In this document: one piece after another, positions 1-9,794 of the stretch | Numbering within the stretch: position 1 is the stretch's first letter | Layout of the letters: every line of letters starts with the position of its first letter | Assembly (NCBI RefSeq): GCF_017357425.1 | Contig: NZ_CP014572.1 | Coordinates: forward strand, 124,001-188,000 | Direction of reading: 5' to 3' | DNA length: 64,000 nt | Source: Arthrobacter sp. D5-1 | GTDB lineage: Bacteria; Actinomycetota; Actinomycetes; Actinomycetales; Micrococcaceae | Translations under genes and position numbers: made by a program | The notes under the pieces: model-generated | Told to the model about the DNA's origin: nothing | The model's input: the letters and a program-made list of their open reading frames with translations, nothing else | Database searches by the model: none

Positions 1-207
1 GGCTGGGACACTGGCTTGATCTAAATCAGGGCCCTTAATCGAGTGCCTGTTTATTTCATTCAGAATTCAAATGACGTCGTTTTACGCGCTGCGGCACCGA
101 TCGCTCATCGTCTGTAATCGTCGTCACCGAGACGGCTGAATTTGGCCGGCCGGGTCCGACCTCGATGCGAGCCACGAATGTGCCAGGGGCTCGCTTTAGG
201 AATGCGC

Positions 208-2445
208 ATGCTCCGTCACTCCCGACTTTTTCTTGTGACGCTGCTCGCATTGGTGACTATTGGTGCATTGGCTTTGATCACTCTCGGACTTAATACGGCA
301 GTCGCCGCCCCCACGACTGTCACACTCAACCCGGTAGCTGACACCTATGTTTACGCCAAGTCGCCTAACAGCAACTATGGCCGCGCAACATCTTTAACGG
401 TTACACAGAGCACCTACCGGGCGTTGGTGCGGTTCGACGTTTCGCTCCCGGCGGGCAGCACCATCACCAACGTGAGCCTCCGGCTCTATTCGAATACCTC
501 GGTGAGCGGGAGCCTGATCGTGCACCCGGCCAGTAACGACTGGGGTGAGACGACCGTGACATCAGCAAACCAGCCCCCCTGGCAGACAGCTGAACTGGGC
601 AGGACGGGCGTGCTGCGCTCTAAGCAATACGCAAGTGCGACCTTGCTGACGGGCGCCGTCAGCAGTTCTGGCAGCGTTAGTTTCGGGCTCAACACAACTT
701 CAGGGGTTAAGGCAAGCTTGGCCTCTCGGGAGGCGACGCAGCGGCCCCAGCTTGTCATAACCTACGATCCGCCAGCCGCCCCCACGCCGACCCCTACGGA
801 GACAGCGACGCCTACGCCAACTCCCACGCCCACGGAGACAGCAACGCCCACGCCAACCCCGACACCGACGCCGCCGCCATCAGACGCCAACGCGCCCAAG
901 AATGTTCGTCTTGATCCTGGTTACACCACGGATCTTCAGCACAGTGCCCGGTTCCTCTGGGATGCGGTGCCGAACTCCACAAAGTACCGCCATTACCTCA
1001 ACGATGCGCCCATCGCCAATGAAGATGACACCAGTACCAGCGAAACGGTCGAGAACCTCCAGCCAGGAACGGCATACACGTTTACCGTCGGCGCCTTCGT
1101 CGGCGGCGTAGAGTACAAGTCCGCCCCCTTCAGCTTCACCACAGCCGGAACAACACCAACCCCGACACCGACGCCGCCGCCATCAGACGCCAACGCGCCC
1201 AAGAATGTTCGTCTTGATCCTGGTTACACCACGGATCTTCAGCACAGTGCCCGGTTCCTCTGGGATGCGGTGCCGAACTCCACAAAGTACCGCCATTACC
1301 TCAACGATGCGCCCATCGCCAATGAAGATGACACCAGTACCAGCGAAACGGTCGAGAACCTCCAGCCAGGAACGGCATACACGTTTACCGTCGGCGCCTT
1401 CGTCGGCGGCGTAGAGTACAAGTCCGCCCCCTTCAGCTTCACCACAGCCGGAACAACACCAACCCCGACACCGACAGAGCCTGTTGTGCTGCCGGCCCTC
1501 GAAACTGAGAGTTTCTCAGGCTCGGGGGACATTGCAGATGACTCCGCCATTTGGGTTGACCAGACAAATCCCGCCAATAGCGTAGTGATTGCTGACAAGA
1601 AGTCGTCCTCAGGCGGCGGCATTGGCGTGTTCGGAATGGATGGAAAACTCATCCAGTTCCGTGGCGACGGAATGATTGGCAACGTCGATATCAGAACCGG
1701 ATTCCCACTGGCTGGACAATCGACCGTGCTGGTCGGGGCAAATAACCGCACGAACAATACGATCGCGCTTTACACGCTAAATACCGCAACCAGAAACCTC
1801 ACATCGGTCGTCGCCCGGAGCATTGCAACCTTTTCACCAAACTACGGTTTCTGCCTCTACCGCAGCAGTGCCACCGGCAAGTTTTATGCTTTCATCACAC
1901 CCTATGTCTCAGGCAACATCCAACAGTTCGAACTTTTCGATAATGGAGCTGGCATGGTCGACGCCACCCTTGTCAGGACCTTGCCCATCAGCAGCATCAC
2001 TGAAAGCTGCGTCGCCGATGATGGACTCGGCCATCTGTATGTGGCCCAGGAAGACGTGGCCCTCTGGAAGTACGGAGCCGAACCAGGCTCTGGCGGAGGC
2101 CGTGTGGCCGTCGATACTGCCGGCGGTGGCCGACTAGTAGCGGATATTGAAGGGCTGACTATCGAGTACGGCCCAAACGGCACGGGTCGACTCTTCGTCT
2201 CCAGCCAAGGCGATTCCAAAATCGCGGTCTATGACCGTGCTGGAACCAACGCCTTCCTTACGAAATTCAGCGTAGGGGCCAACGGAACCATAGACGCGGT
2301 GACCCGCACGGATGGTCTCGACGTCACCCCCCTGAATGCCGGTCCTGGGTTCGAGAACGGGCTCCTCGTAGTTCACGACGAGACTAATACGGGCAGCACA
2401 TCATCGAACCTTAAATATGTACCGCTGGACGCGGTGCCCGGATAA
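208..2445 (+). CDS. Secreted modular beta-propeller phytase (3-phytase)
   Basis: Predicted extracellular phytase releasing phosphate from phytate. A signal peptide covers about residues 1-34 (basic start, long hydrophobic core, AVAA end). It is followed by a DNRLRE/CBM96-like beta domain (about 35-188), Thr-Pro-rich linkers, two identical fibronectin-III-like modules (about 224-420) and a beta-propeller phytase domain (about 430-745). Family signatures seen are GDIADDSAIWVD at the propeller start, YGFCLY in the middle and DIEGLT near the end. ATG 208 is preferred because AGGA lies six bases upstream; ATG 202 and a TTG at 142 are in frame. Phytase assignment is motif-based and fairly secure; the substrate of the N-terminal domain is unknown. 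Confidence 0.85.
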   Translation: MLRHSRLFLVTLLALVTIGALALITLGLNTAVAAPTTVTLNPVADTYVYAKSPNSNYGRATSLTVTQSTYRALVRFDVSLPAGSTITNVSLRLYSNTSVSGSLIVHPASNDWGETTVTSANQPPWQTAELGRTGVLRSKQYASATLLTGAVSSSGSVSFGLNTTSGVKASLASREATQRPQLVITYDPPAAPTPTPTETATPTPTPTPTETATPTPTPTPTPPPSDANAPKNVRLDPGYTTDLQHSARFLWDAVPNSTKYRHYLNDAPIANEDDTSTSETVENLQPGTAYTFTVGAFVGGVEYKSAPFSFTTAGTTPTPTPTPPPSDANAPKNVRLDPGYTTDLQHSARFLWDAVPNSTKYRHYLNDAPIANEDDTSTSETVENLQPGTAYTFTVGAFVGGVEYKSAPFSFTTAGTTPTPTPTEPVVLPALETESFSGSGDIADDSAIWVDQTNPANSVVIADKKSSSGGGIGVFGMDGKLIQFRGDGMIGNVDIRTGFPLAGQSTVLVGANNRTNNTIALYTLNTATRNLTSVVARSIATFSPNYGFCLYRSSATGKFYAFITPYVSGNIQQFELFDNGAGMVDATLVRTLPISSITESCVADDGLGHLYVAQEDVALWKYGAEPGSGGGRVAVDTAGGGRLVADIEGLTIEYGPNGTGRLFVSSQGDSKIAVYDRAGTNAFLTKFSVGANGTIDAVTRTDGLDVTPLNAGPGFENGLLVVHDETNTGSTSSNLKYVPLDAVPG
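853..1458 (+). repeat. Exact tandem repeat of 303 bp (two copies) inside the phytase gene
   Basis: Copies at 853-1155 and 1156-1458, plus a 17-base partial third copy at 1459-1475. Each unit encodes a Thr-Pro linker plus one FnIII-like module of 101 residues. The copies read the same even at synonymous positions, so this looks like a recent in-frame duplication rather than old domain repetition. Confidence 0.93.
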
Positions 2446-2896
2446 CCAACCATCGGGTTCCGTCAGAGGAGACCAGTTAGGGGCTTGTATCTCTTAAATA
2501 CCCCCTGTCGAGGTTGGGTGGTCGTCGTTTACGGTGGCCTTGGGAGGGGTCGGGGTGGTTCCGGTTTTCGGCTGGGCGTCATGGCTCGTGAAAGAGATCG
2601 TCGCCCCGGCCTGTCTTCCAAGCAGACCCGATTGAGGGAATTGGTGGCCGGAAGAGAACGGTGCGCAGCATCGGGTTTCGTCCGGGCGGGCACCGAATCA
2701 CTTACAAGTGCGGGAGCTGTATCCGACGCTTCCTCAGCAGTTGCGGGCGTGTGCGGGAGGTCGCCGGCGGCGCTTAGATTAGCGCATGACGGTTCTCCCC
2801 AGGGATGGGGAAGCCCGGCCCCTGGTGACTCGGCTGGTGGACCGGCAACGACGGGTTGTCCCATCGCACGTATTCGATGCGAGGAGGAGAACCATC
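2446..2896. other. Non-coding left flank of the decayed IS110 element
   Basis: No convincing gene is seen. The stretch lies directly upstream of an IS110-type transposase remnant. In IS110-group elements the long 5' non-coding end encodes the bridge RNA, so 2600-2890 is where such an RNA would have been. No bridge-RNA fold was verified. A good ribosome-binding site (GAGGAGGA, 2881-2888) closes the region. Confidence 0.4.
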
Positions 2897-4113
2897 ATGC
2901 AGAATCAGGATAAACCCGCGGGAGTCGTGCGTGCAGTGGCAGGTATCGACGCTGCCATCACGGCACGGCACCATATCGCGGTGCGGGAGTTTTTCGACGA
3001 CGGAACAGAACATCTGAGCCGTTTCACGGTTGACCCGACACTGGCTGGGCTGGAGAAACTCTCACAGCGGCTGGCCGCAGTTCCGGCGCCCCTGACAGCG
3101 GTCGTGGAACCGACCTCGATGACCTGGCTGGCGCTGGCTCTCGCGGTTGAACGGGCCGGCGGCCAGATGGAAAATGATCGGCGCCCGCCACTCCTCACGG
3201 CTGCGCGGAGCCATCATGGGCAAGAACAAATCCGACGTCATCGATTCCGAAGTCCTCACTCATGCCGGGGAGATCTTCGATCCGCCGCCCTTGATACTGG
3301 CGTCTCCGGGACAGCTGGCGCTGCGGCGGGCCGTGGTCCGCCGGGCCGGCGCTGTGGTTGACGGTAACCGGTACTGGCGGCGGCTGTTGTCGCTGGCACG
3401 GTGGGCCTTTCCCGATGTGTGGACCGCGTTCGCCGGATGCGAATCAACAGCCCTCGCCGTGCTGGGCCGCTGGCCCCACATCCGTTCCCTGGCGTCGGCA
3501 CGCGCGGCGACCCTGACGGCTGTGGTCGCCCACCATACCCGCGATGTCGCCGACACACCCGCCCGTGTCGGCGGCAATCAGGACCGCAGCCCGGGGGATG
3601 GGCGGACTTCTGGGACGGTCACCTGGACTTGGACGCACTGGCAGTCGACGTCACCGAACACCTGACCTGCAGGAATCCCGGGCCAGGGTGGAGCGCTTCA
3701 CCTCCCATGCACGGCATTGGTGGGAGCACCTCTACGGCGATGACCCTTTGATCCTGTCCCTACCCGGCGTCAGCAAGGAAGGGCCGGCGCCCCTGCGCCT
3801 TGCTTTCTACCAGGCCGGCAGTGTCGCCCGGACCATGGACCCGCAGCTGGCCGCGTTCTATCACCGGCTCATGACTGAACACGGACACTGCCACACCCAG
3901 GCCACCATCGCGGTCGCCAGGAAACTTGCTGAAAGGACCTGGAAAACCCTCACCACAGGGCAAATGTATGAGCTGCGCGACGTCGAAGGTCACCTGGTCA
4001 CCAAACGGGCCGCGAAAGAGCTCATCGCCTCACGCTATACCGTCACCACCAAGCAGCGCAGCCAATCCCGGTCCCACACGGTTGAAGCGAAACGGGCCCG
4101 CCTGACACGATAG
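2897..4113 (+). pseudogene. IS110-family transposase, multiply frameshifted
   Basis: Degenerate DEDD transposase. The N-terminal part (AGIDAAITARHH, then ending near VVEPTSMTW) reads from ATG 2897. The reading then shifts frame near 3170 for ARHSSRLRGAIMGKNKSDVI, shifts again several times between about 3560 and 3680 (WADFWDGHLDLDALAVDVTE is in yet another frame), and finishes in a third frame with KEGPAPLRLAFYQAG and the C-terminal helices. The central part of the Tnp20-like domain between LPGV and SKEGP also seems deleted. The element cannot make an intact transposase. It carries a strong RBS, so the original start is well supported. Confidence 0.85.
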
Positions 4114-4289
4114 GCAACACGCGATACCGTTCAGGCCGAGCCACAGGGCCCCCCTCCGCCCCCTCCACCAGCCCAGGGCCGACGCCCCGGCTTTTCCCCG
4201 GACAGACCAGCACCACCGCACCCGCACAGCATCGGTGACGGTGCACTCAGCCTGCCTGCCGTCCAGAGCCAAAAAACGGTTGACAAGCG

Positions 4290-4860
4290 TTAGGGAATCT
4301 CTTCACGGTTGGTGGGGAAATGGATCCATGGAATGAGTAATGCTGCCGTCCGGACGGCACTTCTCAAGAGAAAAACTGATTTGTAGTTGGCGGCATTGCG
4401 CTATCCGCGTGCCGTTCGCTTGATGTTCTTGATCGCGGTGTTGATCGCCTCGACCTTGCCGGTGGTGGCGCCGGTGATGATCAGCACCTCGATCTCTTTC
4501 CACCATGTGCAGACGGTGCGGTAGAGCTTATGGTCGTGGCCGTCGACCACGCCCAGACCCTGACCGGTGGCCAGATCAACGATCGTTGTCATCCACGGTT
4601 CGAACCAGATCCACACCTTCAATCCCGGGTCCTGAAAATAGCGCAGGGACCGGAACCGGTGTTCATTGATGCCCAGCAGCCGGGCTGAGCTTGTCCACGT
4701 CAGGAAGCTCCAGCAGGCAGGCCTCATTCAGCGCAGCGCGGACCATCCACCAGGACACGGCAAACCTGGCGGCTTGTCTCCGAGACGGCCCTGCCGGAGC
4801 GGATGACGCGTCCACGAGGTTGTCCCGAAGCCGGCTCGTCGCGGCACCTACGGGCTGGAT
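4290..4860 (-). pseudogene. ISL3-family transposase remnant
   Basis: Minus-strand fragments match ISL3 transposases: FAVSWWMVRAALNEA (HTH region), then in another frame LLGINEHRFRSLRYFQDP and TTIVDLATGQGLGVVDG, then a jump to EAINTAIKNIKRTARG with most of the DDE core missing. A TAG replaces the next codon, after which RNAANYKS and LLRSAVRTAA continue to a TAA at 4290-4292. There is thus at least one frameshift, one large internal deletion and one nonsense codon. The upstream end is approximate. Confidence 0.75.
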
Positions 4861-5651
4861 TCAAAGGGCTGGATTCAAAGAACGACAGCCGGCATTTTAC
4901 GGTTTGGCCTGGATGTCAACGGCCCACTGAACCGCAGCAAACGTGAAGACAAGTAAAAGGAGCAGCGCAACGTTCTGACCATACTGCCACCAAGGTCGGA
5001 TGGAGACTCTCCATTGCCATCGCCGATAGCGGCGCACCCAACGTTTCAGGACATGCTTCATATGACCTTCTCATGAAAGCTAGCCCCAGCTTCCGATGGA
5101 GAAAGAGTACGTGAGAATGCTTAATAATCCGAGGTGTCGACGCGAGATGCCGCACGAGCTTTCCTTGAACCGGAGTATTGGCTACGTTGTTTGCGGCGGA
5201 GGCGTGGACCCCGGACGATGCCCGGCCTTCTCTGCCCTGCCGCTAACAATCCCGGGCACTGTTCGGAGCAAATCATCTCGCCAGCGATGCCGTAGTTGGC
5301 CACAGTGTCGAGGCGCACTATGTCCGCAATAGTTGGCGACGGTGGCCGGAATGTCAATAACAAGCCGAAGGCGACTCAGAGCTAGGAACAGACCATTCAG
5401 GCTCACGCGCGGCCGGCGAAACGGATTACGCGCCGGCGCCTTACTCCGCGTGGGTGTGGTGTAGAGAAATACCCCCCGGTCGACCGCGCACAAGGCAGGC
5501 AAGGCGCCGTCACTCCAACAGATTCCAACGACTCGAGGAAAGTTCCCCACCTCACTGGCGGCGTCTCAAGAAAACCATCCCGATATTCTATTGCTCGGGC
5601 TTGTCATCTCGACCACTAAAATGGGGTCAACGAAGGGACGTATCGAGGATT
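4861..5651. other. Intergenic debris without a recognisable gene
   Basis: Several short open frames exist on both strands but none has a family signature, an RBS and consistent codon use together. It lies between two decayed genes and is most simply read as insertion-sequence debris. Confidence 0.4.
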
Positions 5652-6307
5652 ATGGCAGGGGCAAGGCGTCGGGCGCAAAACTCGATTGGATGGGTGAAGA
5701 TGTACCGGAACGGGCTGTCCGTCTCCAGGATTGCCGCACTGGTTAGTGCTGCCGAAACCACCGTCCACAACCACTTGCAGATGGTGGTAAGGTCGGATCC
5801 GTCCCTTCAGGAAGAGCATTTGAAGGCAGCGATTCAGTCTGGGAAGAAGCAAAATAGCCCAGCTCTGAGAAGCCTGGAGGAAGTTGTTGCCCTTTATCGG
5901 GCAGAGGGCCGGCTGCCTAGCGGCAACGCTAAGTCAGCGCGGGAACGGGCACTGCGGTCTTGGCTTTCAAAACGGCGTCGGGAGTCGGAGGCCGGGACCC
6001 TGCCCACCCTATACAGGAACGGGCTTCAGGAGATCCCGGGGTGGGACGCGCCGCCTAAAAAAGAGAGAAATACGAAACGCTCTGGAACGAGCGGTTAGCC
6101 GAAGTCATCGGGTACCGGACCTCCAGGCACGAGTGGCCATCGGATAAGGGCGCCGGCAACGAAGAGGAACGCTGGCTCGGGGCTTGGCTGCGCACCCAAC
6201 GAACCAATCATCGCCACGGTCGGCTGCGCCCGGACCGGGAAGCGCAGCTCGACGCAAAGCTGCCTGATTGGCATCTGAGCCTGCCCCCCAAGGGCGTAGG
6301 TCCATAG
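5652..6307 (+). pseudogene. Helicase-associated (HA) domain protein, frameshifted at an A6 run
   Basis: ATG 5652 opens a frame (MAGARRRAQNSIGWVKMYRNG) with an N-terminal HTH-like segment (SVSRIAALVSAAETTVHNHL) and an HA-type repeat (LEEVVALYRAEGRLP, REGALRSWL-like, IPGWD). This frame stops at 6098. A second HA repeat continues in the -1 frame immediately after the A run at 6057-6062: YETLWNERLAEVIGYRTSRH, then RWLGAWLRTQRTN, LDAKLPDW, ending at TAG 6305-6307. Adding one A, or -1 slippage on the run, restores a protein of about 218 residues. Either a real lesion or an assembly indel is possible. HA-domain proteins of this type are common on Arthrobacter plasmids, with unknown role. Confidence 0.6.
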
Positions 6308-7061
6308 CCCTCGGTGCCCGGCATCAGGTCACGAAAGGCCAATGGGCCGCACACGCCCACGTAATGTAGGGCACACCCCAACCTGACGTCGGGGGCGTCT
6401 GGCCAGGCAGGATTCGCCTGTCGGTGGAGCTCTGATCGTGTACTCAGACACTTGCCGACCCGCAAGAGGTAACATCGCAGCCCCTGCACGAAGCAATTTT
6501 TATCGAGTCCCGATTCTTTGGACTATTTCGATGATTCTCGGGCTACCGCACCCCGGTTCGCTGCCCCTCCGACTGTCAGGGTGGGATCTGAGAACATCAT
6601 GAGCCACTGTCAATAAAACGGAACATCGCACTGTTCTGACACCAACGAGATCTCCTAAAATTTCTGCTCCCGTTGGCATAACTCGATGGCTACTTGACCG
6701 AATATCCATTATCGGCCCTTTGAAATAAGCGGGGGAGTGGCTGCGAAAGGGGTTGTTTTCAGGCGCCACTTCGTGGCGTTCTCTCCCCAGATTCCGGAAG
6801 TCAGAACTACTCAGCCAGCGCCCGGTTCACGGCTAGAATGTCCAGAAAAGCCGGGTCAAAAGGCGCATCGGAGCCGGTATGTCGGCACCAGCTTTTGCCG
6901 TTGTCCGGCCGATAAGTGATGGTGCAGTCATCAGAGGCTCCTTGTCCGCATGATCCCGTACGTTCAGCCGGTCTTCTGCATCAAGGCTGCAGGAAGACTT
7001 GAGGAACAGTCGCCCATCAGCGCGCGGCGCGCCGGATGGATGCCCCTGATCGGCCGGGGAC
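6308..7061. other. Intergenic region without a supported gene
   Basis: About 750 bases with only short open frames lacking family motifs. The one notable element is a 20-base sequence at 6371-6390 that recurs once in the window at 41120. Confidence 0.4.
6371..6390 (+). repeat. Copy 1 of a 20-bp dispersed direct repeat
   Basis: Reads GCACACCCCAACCTGACGTC. The same sequence with one C/T change occurs at 41120-41139 in the same orientation, just upstream of a serine recombinase gene. Flanks beyond the 20 bases do not match. Confidence 0.6.
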
Positions 7062-7412
7062 TCAAGAGTCCAGTATTCCTTTCAGGACCTCAGCCTCATC
7101 CCAGGGCACCAGCACCTGCAATTCTTTGGAGTCACCCGCGTGGCTGAGAGTAAGGTGCAAAACCAGTCCCGGCTTGTTGCCCCCCACCTTTATGGCACTG
7201 GTCGCCAGCACCCGCCAAGGGACATCCTGTGACATCAGGACGCCAGCGGAACGGGACTCCTGCCCCTCCGGATGCTTAAGGACCCAGTCCTCTCCACCGT
7301 CCATGGCATCCTTATGAGCGCCACAAACAGGCAAGGCCTGTTCGCCCGGACCCTCAACATAGAAAACATCATTCCCTAGTGCTGTGCAGCGGTGCACCGA
7401 ACACTCTGGCAT
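7062..7412 (-). CDS. Hypothetical small protein, operator-linked
   Basis: A 116-residue cytosolic protein of unknown function. The N-terminus (MPECSVHRCTALGNDVFYVE, then VCGAHKDAM) has four Cys/His-rich positions that could bind a metal, and the C-terminal half (HLTLSHAGDSKELQVLVPWD) looks like a small beta fold. Start ATG 7412 has a strong RBS (GGGGAGGG) four bases upstream. A MerR-type palindrome at 7508-7531 lies in its promoter region with a TAGAGAT -10-like box pointing at it. It may therefore belong to the same regulon as the SulP and RF3 genes. Confidence 0.5.
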   Translation of the reverse strand: MPECSVHRCTALGNDVFYVEGPGEQALPVCGAHKDAMDGGEDWVLKHPEGQESRSAGVLMSQDVPWRVLATSAIKVGGNKPGLVLHLTLSHAGDSKELQVLVPWDEAEVLKGILDS

Positions 7413-7507
7413 GGGCCCTCCCCGGTTCTTGTTGGCGTATCACGCTACGTTTTCGAAGGCAGCCGGTGGCCGGAACCATCGCGATTACTTTAAGCCGCTC
7501 CGATAAT

Positions 7508-7531
7508 CTCTACCATAACGTGAGAGTAGAT
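7508..7531. promoter_or_regulatory. MerR-type operator 1
   Basis: CTCTACCATA arm, ACGT core, GAGAGTAGAT arm. It matches the consensus of four further copies (arms CTCTACCCTA and TAGGGTAGAG around ACGT) and carries TAGAnT-like -10 boxes on both outer edges. It is placed between the divergent 7062-7412 gene and the RNase J transcription unit. Confidence 0.7.
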
Positions 7532-7563
7532 TCGCGGCTCTATGAACCGGGCAACAATTTGGA

Positions 7564-7587
7564 CCCTAACCTAACGTCAGGGTAGAG
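7564..7587 (+). promoter_or_regulatory. MerR-type operator 2
   Basis: CCCTAACCTA arm, ACGT core, CAGGGTAGAG arm, followed by TTAGGG. The right half is 9/10 to consensus and the -10-like TAGAGT points rightward, toward the small peptide gene and RNase J. Confidence 0.65.
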
Positions 7588-7655
7588 TTAGGGTTGTACG
7601 GCCCGGTTTTTTGGCCCCTGTTCTCCGTTCTCCACACATCACCCAGGCCAAGGAG

Positions 7656-7718
7656 ATGAATTTGCCTGGTTCCAGCCTGCTGTGTGCCCTGGGCCCGCAG
7701 CAGCCGGACCCGGCATAG
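7656..7718 (+). CDS. Possible leader peptide ahead of the RNase J unit
   Basis: A 20-codon frame (ATG 7656, or TTG 7662 which has AAGGAG at ideal spacing) encoding MNLPGSSLLCALGPQQPDPA. It lies in the 275-base leader between operator 2 and the next gene. Position and RBS fit a translated leader, but there is no homology evidence. Confidence 0.2.
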   Translation: MNLPGSSLLCALGPQQPDPA

Positions 7719-7865
7719 GGGACGCATTGCCGCCGAAGTCAGTTTGAACACTTTGGGCGCTAACGTCGCCGCCATAGGCGCGGCCTTATGCGCAGCCCGC
7801 CGCTTCACCAACGTTCGAAAGACCTGCGCGGAGCCACCGCGCATCACAAAGGAAGAAGGAATACC

Positions 7866-8018
7866 ATGTCTGCAACCCAGAGCATCCGTAAGACAGTGAC
7901 TGTTGAGAACACCGCACACTTGGATGAAGTGACGGTACATTTCGAGGTGGATGTTAACTGCCAGTGCGCCTCAGGCCAGGGCGGGTCCTACATCACGACC
8001 GAACCGCCACGCCGCTAA
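7866..8018 (+). CDS. 50-residue peptide with CxC, upstream of RNase J
   Basis: Small protein beginning MSATQSIRKTVTVENTAHLD and ending with a NCQCASGQGGSY stretch and TTEPPRR. A strong purine-rich RBS (AAAGGAAGAAGG) precedes ATG 7866. It ends 66 bases before the RNase J gene, so the two probably share a transcript driven from operator 2. The family was not recognised. The CxC near the C-terminus could be redox-active or metal-binding. A ribosomally made peptide precursor was considered, but no modifying enzyme is nearby. Confidence 0.6.
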   Translation: MSATQSIRKTVTVENTAHLDEVTVHFEVDVNCQCASGQGGSYITTEPPRR

Positions 8019-8084
8019 CCACCCCGTCCCGCACAGTGCGGGAAGCAGTACCCCGCCGTCCAGCTAAAGGAAGCAGCAAAACAC

Positions 8085-9776
8085 ATGAACCATGCCCACA
8101 TCGAACACAAGACGCCGCCCAAACTCGCCCATGATGCCCTGCGCGTCGTGGCCCTGGGAGGCATCGGGGAGATCGGCAGGAACATGACCGTCTTCGAATA
8201 CGGAGGCAAGCTGCTCATTATCGACTGCGGGGTGCTGTTCCCCGAGGACCACCAGCCCGGGGTGAACCTCATCCTGCCTGATTTCTCGGCCATCCGGGAC
8301 CGCCTCCACGATGTGGTTGGCGTGGTGCTCACACATGGCCACGAAGACCACATCGGAGGCGTACCGTACCTGTTGCGGGAACGGCCCGACATTCCCGTCG
8401 TCGGTTCCAAGCTCACCATCGCCTTCATCGAGGCCAAGCTCAAGGAACACCGGATCACCCCCAAGACCCTCCAGGTGGCCGAAGGGCAAAACCTCACCAT
8501 GGGTCCGTTCGATCTGGAGTTCCTCGCCGTCAACCACTCGATCCCTGACGGGCTGGCCATCGCCGTCCGGACCGGCGCCGGGCTGGTCCTGCACACCGGG
8601 GACTTCAAGATGGACCAGTTCCCGCTGGACCGGCGGATCACCGACCTGGCCGGGTTCGCCCGGCTGGGGACCGAGGGTGTGGACCTTTTCCTGGTCGACT
8701 CGACCAACGCCGACGTCCCCGGGTTCACCACCTCGGAGAAGGACCTGGCCCCGGCCATCGACACCGTGTTCCGGACCGCTCCGCGGCGGATCATCGTCTC
8801 CAGCTTCGCCAGCCACGTCCACCGCATCCAGCAGGTCATCGACGCCGCGCACCGCCACAAACGCAAGGTCGCCTTCGTAGGCCGGTCCATGGTCCGGAAC
8901 ATGACCATCGCCCAAAGCCTGGGCTACCTCACCATCCCCCGCAACACCCTGGTGGATTTCCGCCGCCTGCAGAAAAGCGATGACCCCAAAGTGGTCCTGA
9001 TCTGCACCGGCTCCCAGGGCGAACCCCTGGCCGCCCTGTCCCGGATGGCGAACAAGGACCACGCGATCAGCATCGCCGAGGGCGACACCGTCCTGCTGGC
9101 CAGCTCGCTGATCCCGGGGAACGAAAACGCCATCTACGGGGTGATCAACGCCCTCACCCAGCTCGGCGCGAACGTGGTCCACAAGGGCAACGCCAAGGTC
9201 CACGTCTCTGGCCACGCCAGCGCCGGTGAACTGGCCTACTGCTACAACCTCGTCAAGCCCCGCAACGTCATGCCCGTCCACGGCGAGTGGCGGCACCTGA
9301 AGGCCAACGCAGCCGTGGCCGAAAGCACCGGGATCGACCCGGCCCGCATCGTCCTGGCCGAAGACGGCGTCACCGTGGACCTGCACAAGGGACGGGCAAC
9401 GATTTCCGGGAGGGTCACCGCCGGCCTGGTCTTCGTCGACGGCGAGAACGTCGGCGGCACCACCGAAGACACCCTGCGTGAACGCCGCCAGCTCGCCGAG
9501 GAAGGATCGGTAACCGTCCTGGCCATCCTCGACGCAGACACCGGGAAACTGGCCGAACCCGCGGAATTCTTCACCCGCGGGTTCGCCTGCACCGACGCGG
9601 ACCTGGACAAGGCCGCGGCCGCCGTCGGCAAAGCGGTGGGGCAGGCACATGCATCCCGCCGCGGCCGCGGACCGGCCCAGGACCCGGAAGCCGTGATCGA
9701 GCGGGCCACCAGTGAGTGGATGCGCCGATTCTACAACCGGGCCCCGGTCGTGACCGCCATCGTCGTGGACGCCTAA
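8085..9776 (+). CDS. rnj: RNase J family ribonuclease (plasmid paralogue)
   Basis: Metallo-beta-lactamase/beta-CASP ribonuclease of 563 residues, the usual size for RNase J, which combines endonuclease and 5'-3' exonuclease activity in mRNA decay and rRNA processing. Seen are VALGGIGEIGRNM at the start, the Zn-binding HGHEDH at about 84-89, HTGDFK, and beta-CASP motifs (CTGSQGEP, HVSGHAS, MPVHGEWRH). All expected metal ligands appear present, so it should be active. Its unusual setting behind MerR-type operators suggests inducible, conditional expression rather than housekeeping. The family call is secure; the role here is inferred. Confidence 0.93.
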   Translation: MNHAHIEHKTPPKLAHDALRVVALGGIGEIGRNMTVFEYGGKLLIIDCGVLFPEDHQPGVNLILPDFSAIRDRLHDVVGVVLTHGHEDHIGGVPYLLRERPDIPVVGSKLTIAFIEAKLKEHRITPKTLQVAEGQNLTMGPFDLEFLAVNHSIPDGLAIAVRTGAGLVLHTGDFKMDQFPLDRRITDLAGFARLGTEGVDLFLVDSTNADVPGFTTSEKDLAPAIDTVFRTAPRRIIVSSFASHVHRIQQVIDAAHRHKRKVAFVGRSMVRNMTIAQSLGYLTIPRNTLVDFRRLQKSDDPKVVLICTGSQGEPLAALSRMANKDHAISIAEGDTVLLASSLIPGNENAIYGVINALTQLGANVVHKGNAKVHVSGHASAGELAYCYNLVKPRNVMPVHGEWRHLKANAAVAESTGIDPARIVLAEDGVTVDLHKGRATISGRVTAGLVFVDGENVGGTTEDTLRERRQLAEEGSVTVLAILDADTGKLAEPAEFFTRGFACTDADLDKAAAAVGKAVGQAHASRRGRGPAQDPEAVIERATSEWMRRFYNRAPVVTAIVVDA

Positions 9777-9794
9777 TAAACCACGCCACAGCTG

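Noticed and set aside
853..1475. CRISPR-like array
   Set aside because: The repeat is a 303-bp in-frame coding duplication, not short repeats with spacers; no CRISPR array was found in the window.
7866..8018. RiPP (ribosomal natural product) precursor
   Set aside because: Short, with a Cys/Gly/Ser-rich end, but no cyclase, dehydratase, radical SAM or dedicated transporter is nearby.
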